From: Cryobacterium arcticum
GTDB lineage: Bacteria; Actinomycetota; Actinomycetes; Actinomycetales; Microbacteriaceae
Length of the DNA stretch: 64,000 bases
Assembly: GCF_001679725.1 (NCBI RefSeq)
Contig: NZ_CP016282.1
Span: 1,364,001-1,428,000 of the forward strand
Direction: 5' to 3'
The stretch's first letter is position 1. Each line of letters begins with the position of its first letter. The notes beneath the pieces were generated by a model. The model was not told the DNA's origin. It searched no databases and worked only from the letters and a program-made list of their open reading frames with translations. Made by a program: the position numbers and the translations under genes. Below are positions 8,509-18,452 of this stretch, piece after piece.

Positions 8509-10200
8509 GTGGTGAACAATATAAACGCGGACAAATCAAACGACATTACGAAGCACATTTTTGTGACCGGTGGTGTCGTTTCTTCATTGGGTAAAGGCCT
8601 GACGGCGGCAAGCCTCGGCAACCTGCTCACTGCTCGCGGACTGCGCGTTGTGATGCAGAAACTCGACCCCTACCTCAACGTCGATCCTGGAACGATGAAC
8701 CCGTTCCAGCACGGCGAAGTCTTCGTCACCGACGACGGCTCCGAAACCGACCTCGATATCGGCCACTACGAGCGCTTCCTCGACATCAACCTCACCCAGG
8801 CGGCGAACGTCACCACCGGTCAGGTCTACTCGCAGGTCATCGCCCGTGAACGCCGCGGCGAATACCTCGGCGACACCGTGCAGGTCATCCCGCACATCAC
8901 CGACGAGATCAAGCGACGGATGCGGCTCCAGGCCAGCGACGAGCCCCGCCCCGACGTGATCATCACCGAGGTCGGCGGCACCGTCGGCGACATCGAATCG
9001 CAGCCGTTCATCGAGGCCGCACGTCAGGTGCGCCACGAGCTCGGCCGCAAGAACGTCTTCTTCGTGCACGTCTCCCTGGTGCCGTTCATGGCCGCCTCCG
9101 GTGAGCAGAAGACCAAGCCCACCCAGCACTCCGTGGCCGCGCTGCGTTCGCTGGGTATTCAGCCGGACGCGCTCGTGCTCCGCAGCGACCGGCCCGTGTC
9201 CGAGTCGAACAAGCGCAAGATCGCGCTCATGTGCGACGTGGACGAAGACGCCGTCGTGAACTGCAAAGACGTGCCCAGCATCTACGAGATCCCCGCCGTG
9301 CTGCACGAGCAGGGCCTGGACAAGTACATCACCGACGCGCTCGGCCTGCCGGTGAAGGACGTGGACTGGACCGCTTGGCAGCGCGTGCTCGACGCCGTGC
9401 GCGAGCCCAAGCACGAGGTCACCATCGGCCTGGTCGGCAAGTACATCGACCTGCCCGACGCCTACCTCTCGGTGACCGAGGCGCTTCGCGCCGGCGGCTT
9501 CGCCCAGCAGACCAAGGTGAAGATCGAGTGGATCGCCTCCGACACTTGTGAGACGCCCGAGGGCGCTGCCGCGATGCTCAGCGAGCTCGACGGCATCTGC
9601 GTCCCCGGCGGCTTCGGCGTGCGCGGCATCGAGGGCAAGCTCGGCGCCCTCAAGTTCGCCCGCGAGAACGCCATCCCCGTGCTCGGCCTGTGCCTCGGCC
9701 TGCAGTGCATGGTCATCGAGTACGCCCGCAACAAGGCCGGCCTCGAGGGTGCTTCCTCCAGCGAGTTCGACCCGGAGACCGAGTTCCCGGTGATCGCGAC
9801 CATGGAAGAGCAGGTCGAGATCATCGCCGGCGGCGACCTGGGCGGCACCATGCGCCTCGGCCTGTACCCGGCCACCCTCGCCGACGGCTCGCTCGTCGCC
9901 GAATTGTACGGTGCCTCCGAGGCATCCGAACGCCACCGTCACCGCTACGAGGTGAACAACAACTACCGCGCCCAGATCGCCGAGGCCGGCCTGTGGTTCT
10001 CCGGCACCTCGCCCGACGGCCACCTCGTCGAGTACGTGGAGCTGCCCCGCGCCGAGCACCCGTTCTACGTGGGTACCCAGGCGCACCCCGAGCTGCGCTC
10101 ACGCCCGAGCGACGCCCACCCGCTGTTCCGCGGCCTGATCGGAGCGGCCCTTGACCGCCAGCAGGCCAGCCGCCTGTTCGAGGTGAAGGAAGATGCCTGA
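8509..10200 (+). CDS. pyrG: CTP synthase (glutamine-hydrolysing)
   Basis: UTP to CTP with Gln and ATP. The N-terminal synthetase domain opens with [16 protein letters not shown], and [20 protein letters not shown] follows. The class I glutaminase domain has the nucleophile Cys in [10 protein letters not shown] (~394) and the His-Glu pair in AHPEL. The frame is open from a GTG at 8491 that overlaps the recN stop, but AGGA at 8496-8499 sits 9 nt before GTG 8509, so 8509 (or 8512) is chosen. Ends inside the next gene's start. Confidence 0.96.
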   Translation: MVNNINADKSNDITKHIFVTGGVVSSLGKGLTAASLGNLLTARGLRVVMQKLDPYLNVDPGTMNPFQHGEVFVTDDGSETDLDIGHYERFLDINLTQAANVTTGQVYSQVIARERRGEYLGDTVQVIPHITDEIKRRMRLQASDEPRPDVIITEVGGTVGDIESQPFIEAARQVRHELGRKNVFFVHVSLVPFMAASGEQKTKPTQHSVAALRSLGIQPDALVLRSDRPVSESNKRKIALMCDVDEDAVVNCKDVPSIYEIPAVLHEQGLDKYITDALGLPVKDVDWTAWQRVLDAVREPKHEVTIGLVGKYIDLPDAYLSVTEALRAGGFAQQTKVKIEWIASDTCETPEGAAAMLSELDGICVPGGFGVRGIEGKLGALKFARENAIPVLGLCLGLQCMVIEYARNKAGLEGASSSEFDPETEFPVIATMEEQVEIIAGGDLGGTMRLGLYPATLADGSLVAELYGASEASERHRHRYEVNNNYRAQIAEAGLWFSGTSPDGHLVEYVELPRAEHPFYVGTQAHPELRSRPSDAHPLFRGLIGAALDRQQASRLFEVKEDA

Positions 10201-10867
10201 GAGCCTCTCCGCCCGCGCCGAGGCCGACGCGCTGTTGCCCCGCATCGAGGATGAACCGGCGCCCACCGCGCTGACCTCGAGCGCGGTGCAGTTCGACGGC
10301 CACGTGTGGAACATCCGCCAGGACGCGTTCGACTACAACGGCGCCGAGATCGTGCGCGAGTACGTCGACCACCCCGGCGCCGTGGCGATCCTCGCCCTCG
10401 ACGACCAGGACCGGGTGCTACTCATTCAGCAGTACCGGCACCCGGTGCGGATGCGGGAGTGGGAACTGCCCGCCGGGCTGCTCGACATCGACGGCGAACA
10501 TGCCCTCATCGGCGCGCAGCGTGAGCTGGCCGAGGAGACCGACGTCGTCGCATCCGAGTGGAACGTGCTGACCGAGTTCTACACGTCTCCGGGCGGCAGC
10601 AACGAGGTCATCCGCATCTACCTGGCCCGTGGCCTGTCGCCGGCCAACGAGGCGTTCGATCGCACCGACGAGGAGGCCGACATGGTCACCCGCTGGGTGT
10701 CCCTGGACGACGCCGTCGACGCCGCGCTCGCCCGCCGGGTGCAGAACCCGTCCCTCGTCGTCGGGGTGCTGGCCGCCGCCGCGTCCCGCGCACGCGGCTG
10801 GTCGTCACTGGCGCCGGCCGACCTGCCGTGGCCGCGGCATCCGTCGAACTGGGACCACACGGTGTGA
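10193..10867 (+). CDS. Nudix hydrolase, probable ADP-ribose pyrophosphatase
   Basis: The Nudix box [20 protein letters not shown] continues into ETD and fits the GX5EX7REUXEE pattern. The upstream [11 protein letters not shown] and WELPAG are typical for the ADP-ribose/NudF branch, which splits ADP-ribose into AMP and ribose 5-phosphate. The start overlaps pyrG by 8 nt and the end overlaps xerD by GTGA. 224 aa is normal for the family. Confidence 0.9.
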   Translation: MPESLSARAEADALLPRIEDEPAPTALTSSAVQFDGHVWNIRQDAFDYNGAEIVREYVDHPGAVAILALDDQDRVLLIQQYRHPVRMREWELPAGLLDIDGEHALIGAQRELAEETDVVASEWNVLTEFYTSPGGSNEVIRIYLARGLSPANEAFDRTDEEADMVTRWVSLDDAVDAALARRVQNPSLVVGVLAAAASRARGWSSLAPADLPWPRHPSNWDHTV

Positions 10868-11781
10868 CCGGCCCCGTGTTCGTCGAGGAGGCCGTGCACT
10901 CGTATCTGCGGCATGTCTCGATTGAACGCGGGCTCAGCGCCAACACGGTCGCCGCGTACCGGCGCGACCTGGTCATCTACGCCGGTTGGCTGACGGATGC
11001 CGGTGTGACCGACCTCGGCGCCGTCACCGCCGCGCAGGTGAGCGCGTTCGTGCAGTTCCTGGGCGCGCGCGCCGAGTCGCCGTTGACGGCGTCGTCGGTG
11101 GCGCGGATCCTCTCCACCGTGCGCGGGTTCCACCGGTTCCTGCTCGAGGAATCCCTCGTGGACGTCGATGTGGCGCACGAGACCAAACCGCCCAAGCTGG
11201 GCCTCAGGCTGCCCAAGGCCATCTCGATCGAGCAGGTGAACCAGCTGCTGGCCGCCACCGACGGCGACGAGCTGCCGCAGCTGCGCGACAAGGCGCTGCT
11301 CGAGCTGCTCTATGCCACCGGAGCGCGGGTGTCGGAGGTGGTGAACCTCAACGTCGACGACGTGCTCGAGGAAGACGTGGTGCGGCTCACCGGCAAGGGC
11401 AACAAGCAGCGCATCGTGCCGGTGGGCAGCTTCGCCCGCGCGGCGATCGACGCGTACCTGGTGCGGGCCCGGCCGGTGCTCTCGGTGCGCGGCAAGGCCA
11501 CCCCGGCGCTGTTCCTCGGGGTGCGCGGGCACCGGGTGAGCCGGCAGAACGCGTGGTTGATCATCAAGGCGGCGGCCGAACGCGCCGAGCTGGGCATCGA
11601 GGTGTCACCACACACGCTGCGGCACTCCTTCGCCACCCACCTGCTCTCCGGCGGCGCCGACGTGCGCGTGGTGCAGGAGCTGCTCGGCCACTCCTCGGTG
11701 GCCACCACCCAGATCTACACCCTCGTCACCATCGACACCCTCCGCGACATGTACACCACCGCCCACCCCCGAGCCCGCTGA
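10864..11781 (+). CDS. xerD: Tyrosine recombinase XerD
   Basis: 305 aa, GTG start overlapping the Nudix stop. An N-terminal SAM-like core-binding domain ([20 protein letters not shown]) precedes the catalytic domain with Arg in [10 protein letters not shown], HxxR in [10 protein letters not shown], His in LLGHSSV and the nucleophile Tyr in TTQIYT. It resolves chromosome dimers at dif with XerC. Position before parA-scpAB is the conserved one, although an ltrA gene now separates them. Confidence 0.95.
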   Translation: MTGPVFVEEAVHSYLRHVSIERGLSANTVAAYRRDLVIYAGWLTDAGVTDLGAVTAAQVSAFVQFLGARAESPLTASSVARILSTVRGFHRFLLEESLVDVDVAHETKPPKLGLRLPKAISIEQVNQLLAATDGDELPQLRDKALLELLYATGARVSEVVNLNVDDVLEEDVVRLTGKGNKQRIVPVGSFARAAIDAYLVRARPVLSVRGKATPALFLGVRGHRVSRQNAWLIIKAAAERAELGIEVSPHTLRHSFATHLLSGGADVRVVQELLGHSSVATTQIYTLVTIDTLRDMYTTAHPRAR

Positions 11782-11816
11782 CCTCGCGACGTGCCCGCAT
11801 GTCGCGCCCCCTCGTC

Positions 11817-12095
11817 GGTCGAGCTCGTCGAGACCTCGTGACATGCCCGCCTGTTGCGCCCCGTGCGTCGGTCGAGCCTGTCGAGACCCCGTGACGTGCC
11901 TGCATGTCGCGTCCCGTGCGTCGGTCGAGCTCGTCGAGACCTCGTGACGTGCCTCGAGATCGGCTCACCGGGTCTCGACAGGCTCGACCGACGTGTGGGT
12001 GGGTTCTGCAGGCCGGCTCGCGTGGTCTCGACAGGCTCGACCGTCGTGTGGGTGCGTTCTGCAGGCCGGCTCGCGTGGTCTCGACAGGCTCGACC
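11817..12095. repeat. 19-bp motif array, cluster 2 (6 copies, 3 + 3 inverted)
   Basis: Copies start at 11817, 11870 and 11923 as GGTCGAGCTCGTCGAGACC-like. Copies at 11971, 12024 and 12077 have the opposite orientation (GGTCTCGACAGGCTCGACC). Spacing is 53 bp within each half. It occupies the gap between xerD and ltrA and is the upstream partner of cluster 3. Confidence 0.9.
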
Positions 12096-12141
12096 AACGT
12101 GCTGGGTGCGCTCAGCGGGCCGCATCCGTGACAATGGGGGA

Positions 12142-13377
12142 GTGACCCGCACCTCCCCGCCCCCGCCGGCAGCGACGCCGGCCGGCCGCTTCGGCATCCG
12201 TCGTAACCTGCTGCGCCCCGACGACTCGGAGGCCGCCGACCGCGTCACCTACGTGGAGCTGTTCTTCGACCTGATCTTCGTCTTCGCGCTCACCCAGCTC
12301 TCCCGCTACCTGTACGAGAACCAGTCCTGGGAGGGTGCCCTCGAGTCGGCGATGCTCGTGCTCGCCCTGTGGTGGCTCTGGGTGTACACGACCTGGGTGA
12401 CCAACTGGCTCGACCCGGCCAAGCTGCCCGTGCGCGGTGTGGTGCTGGGCCTGTCGCTGGTGGGTTTCGTGGTGAGCGTCTCCATCTACGAGTCGTTCGG
12501 CGACCGCGGCATCGTTTTCGCCCTCGCGTACACGATGCTGCAACTGGGCCGCACCGCCTTCATGCTGCTCGCCGTGGCCCGGCACGACCCGGAGCTGCGC
12601 CGCACCTTCGTGCGGATCCTGGTCTGGCTGGCCCTGTCCAGCGTGTTCTGGGTTGTCGGCGCGTTGCTGCCGCTGCAGTACCGGTTGCCGCTCTGGTTGA
12701 TCGCCCTGGCGATCGAGTACCTCTCCGCAGGGGTGGGTTTCCGGGTGCCAGGGCTCGGTGCCTCCGGGGTCGACCAGTGGGACCTCTCCGGCCCGCACAT
12801 CGCCGAGCGCAGCGCCCTGTTCGTGATCATCGCCCTGGGCGAATCGCTGCTGGTGACCGGGTTCGCGTTCGTCGACAAGGAATCGTCGGCGGAGAGCATC
12901 CTGGGCATGCTGCTCGCGTTCGGCGCGAGCGTGGCCATGTGGTGGCTGTACTTCGACCACAGCGAACGCGCCGGCGCCAAGGCCATCGCCGCCGCGGCCG
13001 AGCCGGGGCGCATCGCCCGGCTGGCATACACCTACGTGCACGCGGTGATCATCGCCGGCATCGTGCTCACCTCGGTGGCCGACAAGGAGGTGCTTTCGCA
13101 TCCGCACGCCGAGATGACCCTGTCGACCGCGGTAGTGCTGGTGGGCGGTCCGCTGCTCTACGTGGCGGGGATGCTGCTGTTCAGGCTGGTCGTGGCGCGG
13201 GAGCTGCTCGTGTCGTACCTGGTGGGCATCGGGGCGCTGCTGGTGGCGTTCGCGGCCGCGTTCGCGCTCACCCCGCTGCAGCTGGGCGCGGTGACCACCG
13301 GGGTGCTCGTGATCGTGGCCGGCTGGGAGACCGTGGTGCGGGTGCGCGCCGGCACCGACGACAAGAAGGCCGGCTGA
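12142..13377 (+). CDS. Low temperature requirement protein A (LtrA) family membrane protein
   Basis: The LtrA signature VTYVELFFDLIFVFALTQLS is followed by WWLWVYTTWVTNWLDP. Further hydrophobic segments give about a dozen membrane helices, and IALGESLLVTGFAF lies in the second half. GTG 12142 gives 411 aa. There is no other start between it and the conserved region. The frame runs open through the upstream repeats, which are not believed to be coding. In Listeria the family is needed for growth in the cold, but the biochemical role is unknown. It is flanked on both sides by 19-bp motif arrays and splits the conserved xerD-parA neighbourhood. Confidence 0.88.
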   Translation: MTRTSPPPPAATPAGRFGIRRNLLRPDDSEAADRVTYVELFFDLIFVFALTQLSRYLYENQSWEGALESAMLVLALWWLWVYTTWVTNWLDPAKLPVRGVVLGLSLVGFVVSVSIYESFGDRGIVFALAYTMLQLGRTAFMLLAVARHDPELRRTFVRILVWLALSSVFWVVGALLPLQYRLPLWLIALAIEYLSAGVGFRVPGLGASGVDQWDLSGPHIAERSALFVIIALGESLLVTGFAFVDKESSAESILGMLLAFGASVAMWWLYFDHSERAGAKAIAAAAEPGRIARLAYTYVHAVIIAGIVLTSVADKEVLSHPHAEMTLSTAVVLVGGPLLYVAGMLLFRLVVARELLVSYLVGIGALLVAFAAAFALTPLQLGAVTTGVLVIVAGWETVVRVRAGTDDKKAG

Positions 13378-13409
13378 CCGGTCCCGCGTGTGTGTCGCGC
13401 CCCGTCGTT

Positions 13410-13580
13410 GGTCGAGCTTGTCGAGACCTCGTGACGTGCGTGTGTGTCGCGCCCCGTCGTGGGTCGAGCTTGTCGAGACCTCGTGACGTGCGTGTGTGTC
13501 GCGCCCCGTCGTGGGTCGAGCCTGTCGAGACCTCGTGACGTGCCTCGAGACCTGCTCACGGGGTCTCGACAAGCTCGACC
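13410..13580. repeat. 19-bp motif array, cluster 3 (4 copies)
   Basis: Three copies at 13410, 13462 and 13514 lie 52 bp apart in near-identical units. A fourth, inverted, is at 13562. A partial copy (GACAGGCTCGACC) lies near 13602. It fills the region between ltrA and parA. Confidence 0.9.
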
Positions 13581-13681
13581 AGCGTATTGGGTGCGTTTCG
13601 CAGACAGGCTCGACCGGCGGGAGGGAGCGGCAGCGAGTGGCGGCACACCGGGGATCTTGGCGGGGGCGGGCGTGGCGGCTC

Positions 13682-13694
13682 GGTAGAATCTACC
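13682..13694. promoter_or_regulatory. Palindrome with possible -10 box upstream of parA
   Basis: GGTAGAATCTACC is a 13-bp palindrome around a central A and contains TAGAAT, a good -10 hexamer, 39 nt before the parA GTG. No convincing -35 with normal spacing is seen (TTGGCG at 13657 is 21 nt away). It could be a promoter, an operator or both. Confidence 0.45.
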
Positions 13695-13727
13695 AAGTGA
13701 ATTGCTTGACGGATCGAGGACAGCCCA

Positions 13728-14615
13728 GTGGCGCGTAAGACGGATAGCCGGACGCAGCTTCCCGGACTCGAGGAGCTCCCCACCGGCGCAACCGGACGAC
13801 CGGTGCAGGTGTTCGAGGAGCCCGCCCCGCTGAAGAGCCATGGGCCGGCGCGCATCGTGTCGCTGTGCAACCAGAAGGGCGGCGTCGGCAAGACGACGAC
13901 CACCATCAACCTGGGTGCGGCGCTGGCCGGCTACGGCCGCCGGGTGCTCGCCATCGACTTCGACCCGCAGGGCGCTCTGTCCGCTGGCCTCGGTGTGCCC
14001 ACGCACGACGTCACCACCATCTACGACCTGCTCCTGAGCGGCTCCAAGGACCCGCACGAGGCCATCCAGCAGACCTCGGTAGAGGGCCTGGACATCATTC
14101 CGGCCAACATCGACCTCTCCGCCGCGGAGGTGCACCTCGTCAACGAGGTCGCCCGCGAGCAGATCCTGGCCCGGGTGCTACGCAAGGTCTCCAACGACTA
14201 CGACATCATTCTCATCGACTGCCAGCCGTCGCTCGGTATCCTCACGGTAAACGCCCTCACCGCCAGCCACGGGGTGCTCATCCCGCTGGAGTGCGAGTTC
14301 TTCGCCCTGCGCGGCGTGGCCCTGCTCATCGAGACCATCGACAAGGTGCGCGACCGGCTCAACCCGGCCATCGAACTCGACGGCATCCTGGCCACCATGT
14401 ACGACTCCCGCACCCTGCACTCGCGTGAGGTGCTCGAGCGGGTCGTCGACGCGTTCGGTGACCGGGTGCTCGACACCGTCATCGGCCGCACCGTCAAGTT
14501 TCCGGACGCCAGTGTCGCGGGGGTGCCGATCACCGAGTTCGCTCCGGAGCACGCCGCCGCCAAGGCCTACAAGCAGGCGGCGCGGGAACTGATCCAGCGT
14601 GGCGCGGTCGCCTAA
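13728..14615 (+). CDS. ParA-family ATPase next to condensin genes
   Basis: Deviant Walker A KGGVGKTTT (~49-57), IDFDPQGALSAGL and the switch IDCQPSLGILTVNAL mark a ParA/Soj-type ATPase. 295 aa with a ~40-residue N-terminal tail. No parB follows; instead scpA starts inside its last codons. This is the ParA paralogue commonly found upstream of scpAB in actinobacteria, distinct from the oriC-linked parA, so a role in chromosome organisation together with ScpAB is likely but inferred. GTG start. Confidence 0.9.
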   Translation: MARKTDSRTQLPGLEELPTGATGRPVQVFEEPAPLKSHGPARIVSLCNQKGGVGKTTTTINLGAALAGYGRRVLAIDFDPQGALSAGLGVPTHDVTTIYDLLLSGSKDPHEAIQQTSVEGLDIIPANIDLSAAEVHLVNEVAREQILARVLRKVSNDYDIILIDCQPSLGILTVNALTASHGVLIPLECEFFALRGVALLIETIDKVRDRLNPAIELDGILATMYDSRTLHSREVLERVVDAFGDRVLDTVIGRTVKFPDASVAGVPITEFAPEHAAAKAYKQAARELIQRGAVA

Positions 14616-15492
14616 GCGGCTTTCGGCCGCTCCGGCCACCGCCGCGGCGACAGCCTCGGCCGCCGCTGGCACGGCTGGCACGCTGGTTGACGCCGGCGGC
14701 GGGATGCCTGCGCCCGGCTTCTCCGTGGCGTTGCAGAACTTCGAGGGCCCGTTCGACCTGCTGCTCTCGCTGATCGGCAAGCACGAACTCGACATCACCG
14801 AGATCTCGCTGAGCCGGGTCACCGACGAGTTCATCGCCTACCTGCGCGGTCTCGACGCCGCCGAGGAGCTGGACCAGGCCACCGAGTTCCTCGTCGTGGC
14901 CGCCACCCTGCTCGACCTCAAGCTGGTGGGCCTGCTGCCGCAGGGCGAGCTGGTGGATGCCGAGGACGTGGCGTTGCTCGAGGCCCGCGACCTGCTGTTC
15001 GCCCGGCTGCTGCAGTACCGGGCGTTCAAGACCGCGTCGGCGTGGTTCCTCGAGAACCTTGAACACGAGGCCACCCGGCACGTGCGGTCGGTGCGGCTCG
15101 AGGAGAAGTACCGCACGACGACCCCGGAGCTGGTCTGGACGCTCTCGCTCGCCGACTTCGGCGCGCTGGCCGCGCTGGCCCTCACGCCGCGCGAGCTGCC
15201 GACTGTGGGGCTGGAGCATCTGCACGCGCCGCTGGTGAGCATCCGGGAGCAGGCGGCGATCGTCGTGGCGATGCTGCGCGCCAACCAGAGCCTCACGTTC
15301 CGGGAGTTGATCGTGGACTGCGCCCAGAAGGGGCAGGTCATCGCCCGGTTCCTCGCCGTACTCGAGCTGTACCGGCACGGCGCCCTCACCTTCGACCAGC
15401 TGGAACCGCTCGGGGAGCTCAGCCTGCACTGGGACGCCGACGGCTGGTCGGACGACAACCTCGCGAATCTCGGAGCCGACTATGACGCCTGA
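14599..15492 (+). CDS. scpA: Segregation and condensation protein A
   Basis: Kleisin subunit of the SMC-ScpAB condensin. The hallmark FEGPFDLLLSLIGKHELDIT is followed by a helical N-terminal domain. The C-terminal winged helix (VARFLAVLELYRHGAL-like region) ends near 290. An Ala-rich 35-residue leader precedes the domain. GTG start overlaps parA by 17 nt and the end overlaps scpB by 11 nt, so the three are translated as a unit. Confidence 0.93.
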   Translation: MARSPKRLSAAPATAAATASAAAGTAGTLVDAGGGMPAPGFSVALQNFEGPFDLLLSLIGKHELDITEISLSRVTDEFIAYLRGLDAAEELDQATEFLVVAATLLDLKLVGLLPQGELVDAEDVALLEARDLLFARLLQYRAFKTASAWFLENLEHEATRHVRSVRLEEKYRTTTPELVWTLSLADFGALAALALTPRELPTVGLEHLHAPLVSIREQAAIVVAMLRANQSLTFRELIVDCAQKGQVIARFLAVLELYRHGALTFDQLEPLGELSLHWDADGWSDDNLANLGADYDA

Positions 15493-16489
15493 TGCCGGTA
15501 TGACGGATGCTGACGTGGAGAACTCGACCGAACGTCGGTCGAGTTTGTCGAGACCAGGTGACTCGGTCTCGACAGGCTCGACCAGCGGGATGGCCGCGTC
15601 CGATGGGTCGGCTCGCGGGGTCTCGACAGGCTCGACCGCCGAGATGGGCGCGTCCGCGACGTCGGCTCGCGGGGTCTCGACGGGCTCGACCGCCGAGATG
15701 GGCGCGTCCGATGGGTCGGCTCGCGGGGTCTCGACAGGCTCGACCAGCGGGATGGGCGCGTCCGATGGGTCGGCTCGCGGGGTCTCGACAGGCTCGACCA
15801 GCGGGATGGGCGCGTCCGATGGGTCGGCTCGCGGGGTCTCGACAGGCTCGACCAGCGAGACGGGCGCGACCGAACGTCGGTCGAGCTTGTCGAGACCTGG
15901 TGACCCGGTCTCGACCGGGGACGGGGGAGCGGGCGAGGCGCAGCCGATCGAGCGGCGGCTCGAGGCGATTTTGATGGTGGCCGATGAGCCGCAGAGCCTG
16001 GTGCACCTGGCCAGCGCGGTCGGGCGTCCGCTGGTCGAGGTGCGCGAGGCCATCCTGCGGCTCGTCGCCGACTTCGACGGCGTCGACGGTACCGTGCGGC
16101 GCGGATTCGAACTGCGCGAGGTCGCCGGCGGCTGGCGCATCTACGTGCGCGCCGAACACGACCCCGTCGTGGCCGACTTCGTGCTCACCCAGAACCCCAG
16201 CCGGCTCTCCCAGGCCGCCCTGGAGACCCTCGCCGTGATCGCCTACAAGCAACCGATCAGCCGCGGCGCGGTAGCCTCGATCAGGGCGGTTAATGTCGAC
16301 TCGGTGGTGCGCACCCTCCTGGGGCGCGGATTGATCACCGAAGCCTTCACCGATAGCGAGACCGGCGCGATCAATTACGCCACCACCGACCTGCTGCTCG
16401 TGCAGCTGGGAATCAACTCGCTCGACGAGTTGCCACTAATTTCGCCGTTGCTCGCCGACGGTGCGAACGGATTCGAGGATCTACCATGA
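15482..16489 (+). CDS. scpB: Segregation and condensation protein B with repeat-derived N-terminal extension
   Basis: The ScpB core begins only at about residue 157 (IERRLEAILMVADEP), with two winged-helix parts and the conserved TLAVIAYKQPISRGAV. Residues ~18-150 are not ScpB. They are translated from a tandem array of the genomic 19-bp motif, giving five to six 18-residue units of the type GVSTGSTSGMGASDGSAR. The array keeps frame because its period is exactly 54 bp. Start ATG 15482 overlaps the scpA stop, so the extension is very probably translated unless an internal start is used. Normal ScpB is ~180-220 aa, against 335 aa here. Confidence 0.9.
   Translation: MTPDAGMTDADVENSTERRSSLSRPGDSVSTGSTSGMAASDGSARGVSTGSTAEMGASATSARGVSTGSTAEMGASDGSARGVSTGSTSGMGASDGSARGVSTGSTSGMGASDGSARGVSTGSTSETGATERRSSLSRPGDPVSTGDGGAGEAQPIERRLEAILMVADEPQSLVHLASAVGRPLVEVREAILRLVADFDGVDGTVRRGFELREVAGGWRIYVRAEHDPVVADFVLTQNPSRLSQAALETLAVIAYKQPISRGAVASIRAVNVDSVVRTLLGRGLITEAFTDSETGAINYATTDLLLVQLGINSLDELPLISPLLADGANGFEDLP
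15537..15920. repeat. 19-bp motif array inside scpB (8 copies, 54-bp period)
   Basis: Motif copies start at 15537, 15565, 15619, 15673, 15727, 15781, 15835 and 15889, with a truncated one near 15905. From 15565 on the spacing is exactly 54 bp, unlike the 52-53 bp in intergenic clusters. The first and last copies are inverted relative to the six between them. Confidence 0.95.
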
Positions 16490-17304
16490 CCGACCACAAC
16501 GACGGCTACACCGACACCAGCAGCAGCAACCCGGACTTCGCGACGAACCCCGAGGCCGCCGCCGACGGCATCCGCCTGCAGAAGGTGCTCTCCGCCGCGG
16601 GCGTGGCCTCGAGAAGAGTCAGCGAAGACATGATCAGCTCCGGCCGCGTGCGGGTCAACGGCAAGGTCGTCACCGAACTCGGCCGCCGCGTGCACCCCGA
16701 GACCGACAAGATCGCCGTGGACAACATCGCCATCCAGCTGGACACCAGCCGCCGCTACGTAATGCTCAACAAGCCCGTCGGTGTGGTCTCCTCCATGCAG
16801 GACGAGAGCGGCCGGCCCGACCTGCGCCAGTTCACCGAGGGCTACGAAGAACGCCTGTTCAACGTGGGCCGCCTCGACGCCGCCACCAGCGGCCTGCTCA
16901 TCCTCACCAACGACGGTGACCTCGCCCACGTGCTCGCACACCCCTCCTTCGGTGTCGCCAAGACCTACATCGCCAAGGTCGAGGGCCGCGTCTCGGCGCA
17001 GACCATCGGCAAGCTGCAGAGCGGCATCGAGCTCGACGACGGCCCCATCGCCGCCGACAAGGCCCGCATCCTCACCAGCCCTCCCGGCGACGGCTTCACC
17101 CTCGTCGAGCTCACCCTGCACTCCGGCCGCAACCGCATCGTGCGACGGATGATGGACGCCGTCGGCCACCCCGTCGTCGACCTGGTGCGCCGTCAGTTCG
17201 GCCCGCTGCAGCTGGGCACCCTCCGGGCCGGCGCCGTGCGCGACCTCACTAAGGTGGAACTCGGTCAGCTGCTCACGGTGTCCCGCGCCGAAGTTCAGAA
17301 GTAG
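16486..17304 (+). CDS. rluB: 23S rRNA pseudouridine synthase, RluB/RsuA family
   Basis: An S4 domain (~28-90, IRLQKVLSAAGVASRR) is followed by the RsuA-type catalytic domain with LNKPVGVVSS and the catalytic Asp in NVGRLDAATSGLLILT (~130). The family converts U2605 of 23S rRNA (RluB) or related sites. It overlaps scpB by ATGA and precedes tyrA, the conserved order in Actinobacteria. A short hydrophilic N-terminal tail of ~28 residues is normal for the group. Confidence 0.93.
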   Translation: MTDHNDGYTDTSSSNPDFATNPEAAADGIRLQKVLSAAGVASRRVSEDMISSGRVRVNGKVVTELGRRVHPETDKIAVDNIAIQLDTSRRYVMLNKPVGVVSSMQDESGRPDLRQFTEGYEERLFNVGRLDAATSGLLILTNDGDLAHVLAHPSFGVAKTYIAKVEGRVSAQTIGKLQSGIELDDGPIAADKARILTSPPGDGFTLVELTLHSGRNRIVRRMMDAVGHPVVDLVRRQFGPLQLGTLRAGAVRDLTKVELGQLLTVSRAEVQK

Positions 17305-17369
17305 AGCTCAGAAGTAGCCCCACCAGCATCCGTTTCACCCCTATTAGCCGCGCAAGTTTGGAGCCGAAC

Positions 17370-18452
17370 GTGGTCGAGTCTCGCCTGATCGGGCCGGTGC
17401 GTGTCGTCGGCGCCGGGCTCCTGGGAACCAGCATCGGTCTGGGCCTCACGGCCCGCGGCCTCGACGTGATCCTCGCCGACGCGTCGCCGACCAACCTGTC
17501 GCTGGCCATCGACTACGGCGCCGGCCGCGCCGCCACCCCCGGCGACGCCCCGCAGCTCATCGTCGTGTGCGTGCCGCCGGACGTGACCGCCGACGTCGTC
17601 GCCCGCGAACTCGAGGCGTTCCCCGACGCGATCGTGACGGACGTGGCCAGCGTCAAGCTGGCCCCGCTCACCGAGCTGCAGGAGCGCGGCGCCGACGTCT
17701 CCCGGTACATCGGCTCGCACCCGCTGGCCGGCCGCGAACGCGGCGGACCCCTCGCCGGCCGCGCCGACCTCTTCATCGGCCGGCCCTGGGTGGTCGCCGC
17801 GCACGACGCGATCAGCTACCAGCGCGCCACCGCGATCGACGACCTCATCCTCGACCTCGGCGCCACCCTCGTGGAGATGAGCCCGGAAGACCACGACAAC
17901 GCCGTCGCCCTGGTCTCGCACGTGCCCCAGGTGGTCTCCACCCTGATGGCCCGCCGGCTCACCGATGCCCCCGGCTCCGCGCTCAACCTCGCCGGCGGGG
18001 GAGTGCGCGACGTCACCCGGGTCGCCGCGAGCGACCCCGAACTGTGGGTGCAGATCCTCGGCGCCAACCCCGCCCCGGTGCGGCAGATCCTGCTGGCCCT
18101 CCGCGACGACCTCGACCGGTTCATCGACGCCCTCGCCGACCCGTCCGCCCCCGGCGCCCGCCGGCAGGTGGCCGAGGAGATCGCCGGCGGCAACACCGGC
18201 GTGGCCCGGCTCCCCGGCAAGCACGGTCAGGACCGCCGCTACTCCGTCATCACCGTGATGGTCGACGACACCCCCGGTCAGCTCGCCCGCCTCTTCAACG
18301 AGATCGGCGAGGTGGGCGTCAACCTCGAGGACCTGCGCCTCGAGCACTCCCCGGGAGCCCAGATCGGGCTCGCCGAGATCAGCATCCTCCCCGAGGCGGT
18401 CAGCCGCCTCACCACTGAGCTGGCCGCGCGCGGCTGGCGGATTGTCGGTTAG
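17370..18452 (+). CDS. tyrA: Prephenate dehydrogenase (tyrosine biosynthesis)
   Basis: Oxidative decarboxylation of prephenate to 4-hydroxyphenylpyruvate with NAD(P)+. The Rossmann motif [15 protein letters not shown] is at the N-terminus, the catalytic-region [14 protein letters not shown] follows, and a C-terminal ACT domain ([20 protein letters not shown]) likely binds an amino acid for feedback. GTG 17370 has GGAG six bases upstream. A TTG at 17358 is in frame but has no ribosome site. Ends inside the start of cmk. Confidence 0.92.
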   Translation: MVESRLIGPVRVVGAGLLGTSIGLGLTARGLDVILADASPTNLSLAIDYGAGRAATPGDAPQLIVVCVPPDVTADVVARELEAFPDAIVTDVASVKLAPLTELQERGADVSRYIGSHPLAGRERGGPLAGRADLFIGRPWVVAAHDAISYQRATAIDDLILDLGATLVEMSPEDHDNAVALVSHVPQVVSTLMARRLTDAPGSALNLAGGGVRDVTRVAASDPELWVQILGANPAPVRQILLALRDDLDRFIDALADPSAPGARRQVAEEIAGGNTGVARLPGKHGQDRRYSVITVMVDDTPGQLARLFNEIGEVGVNLEDLRLEHSPGAQIGLAEISILPEAVSRLTTELAARGWRIVG

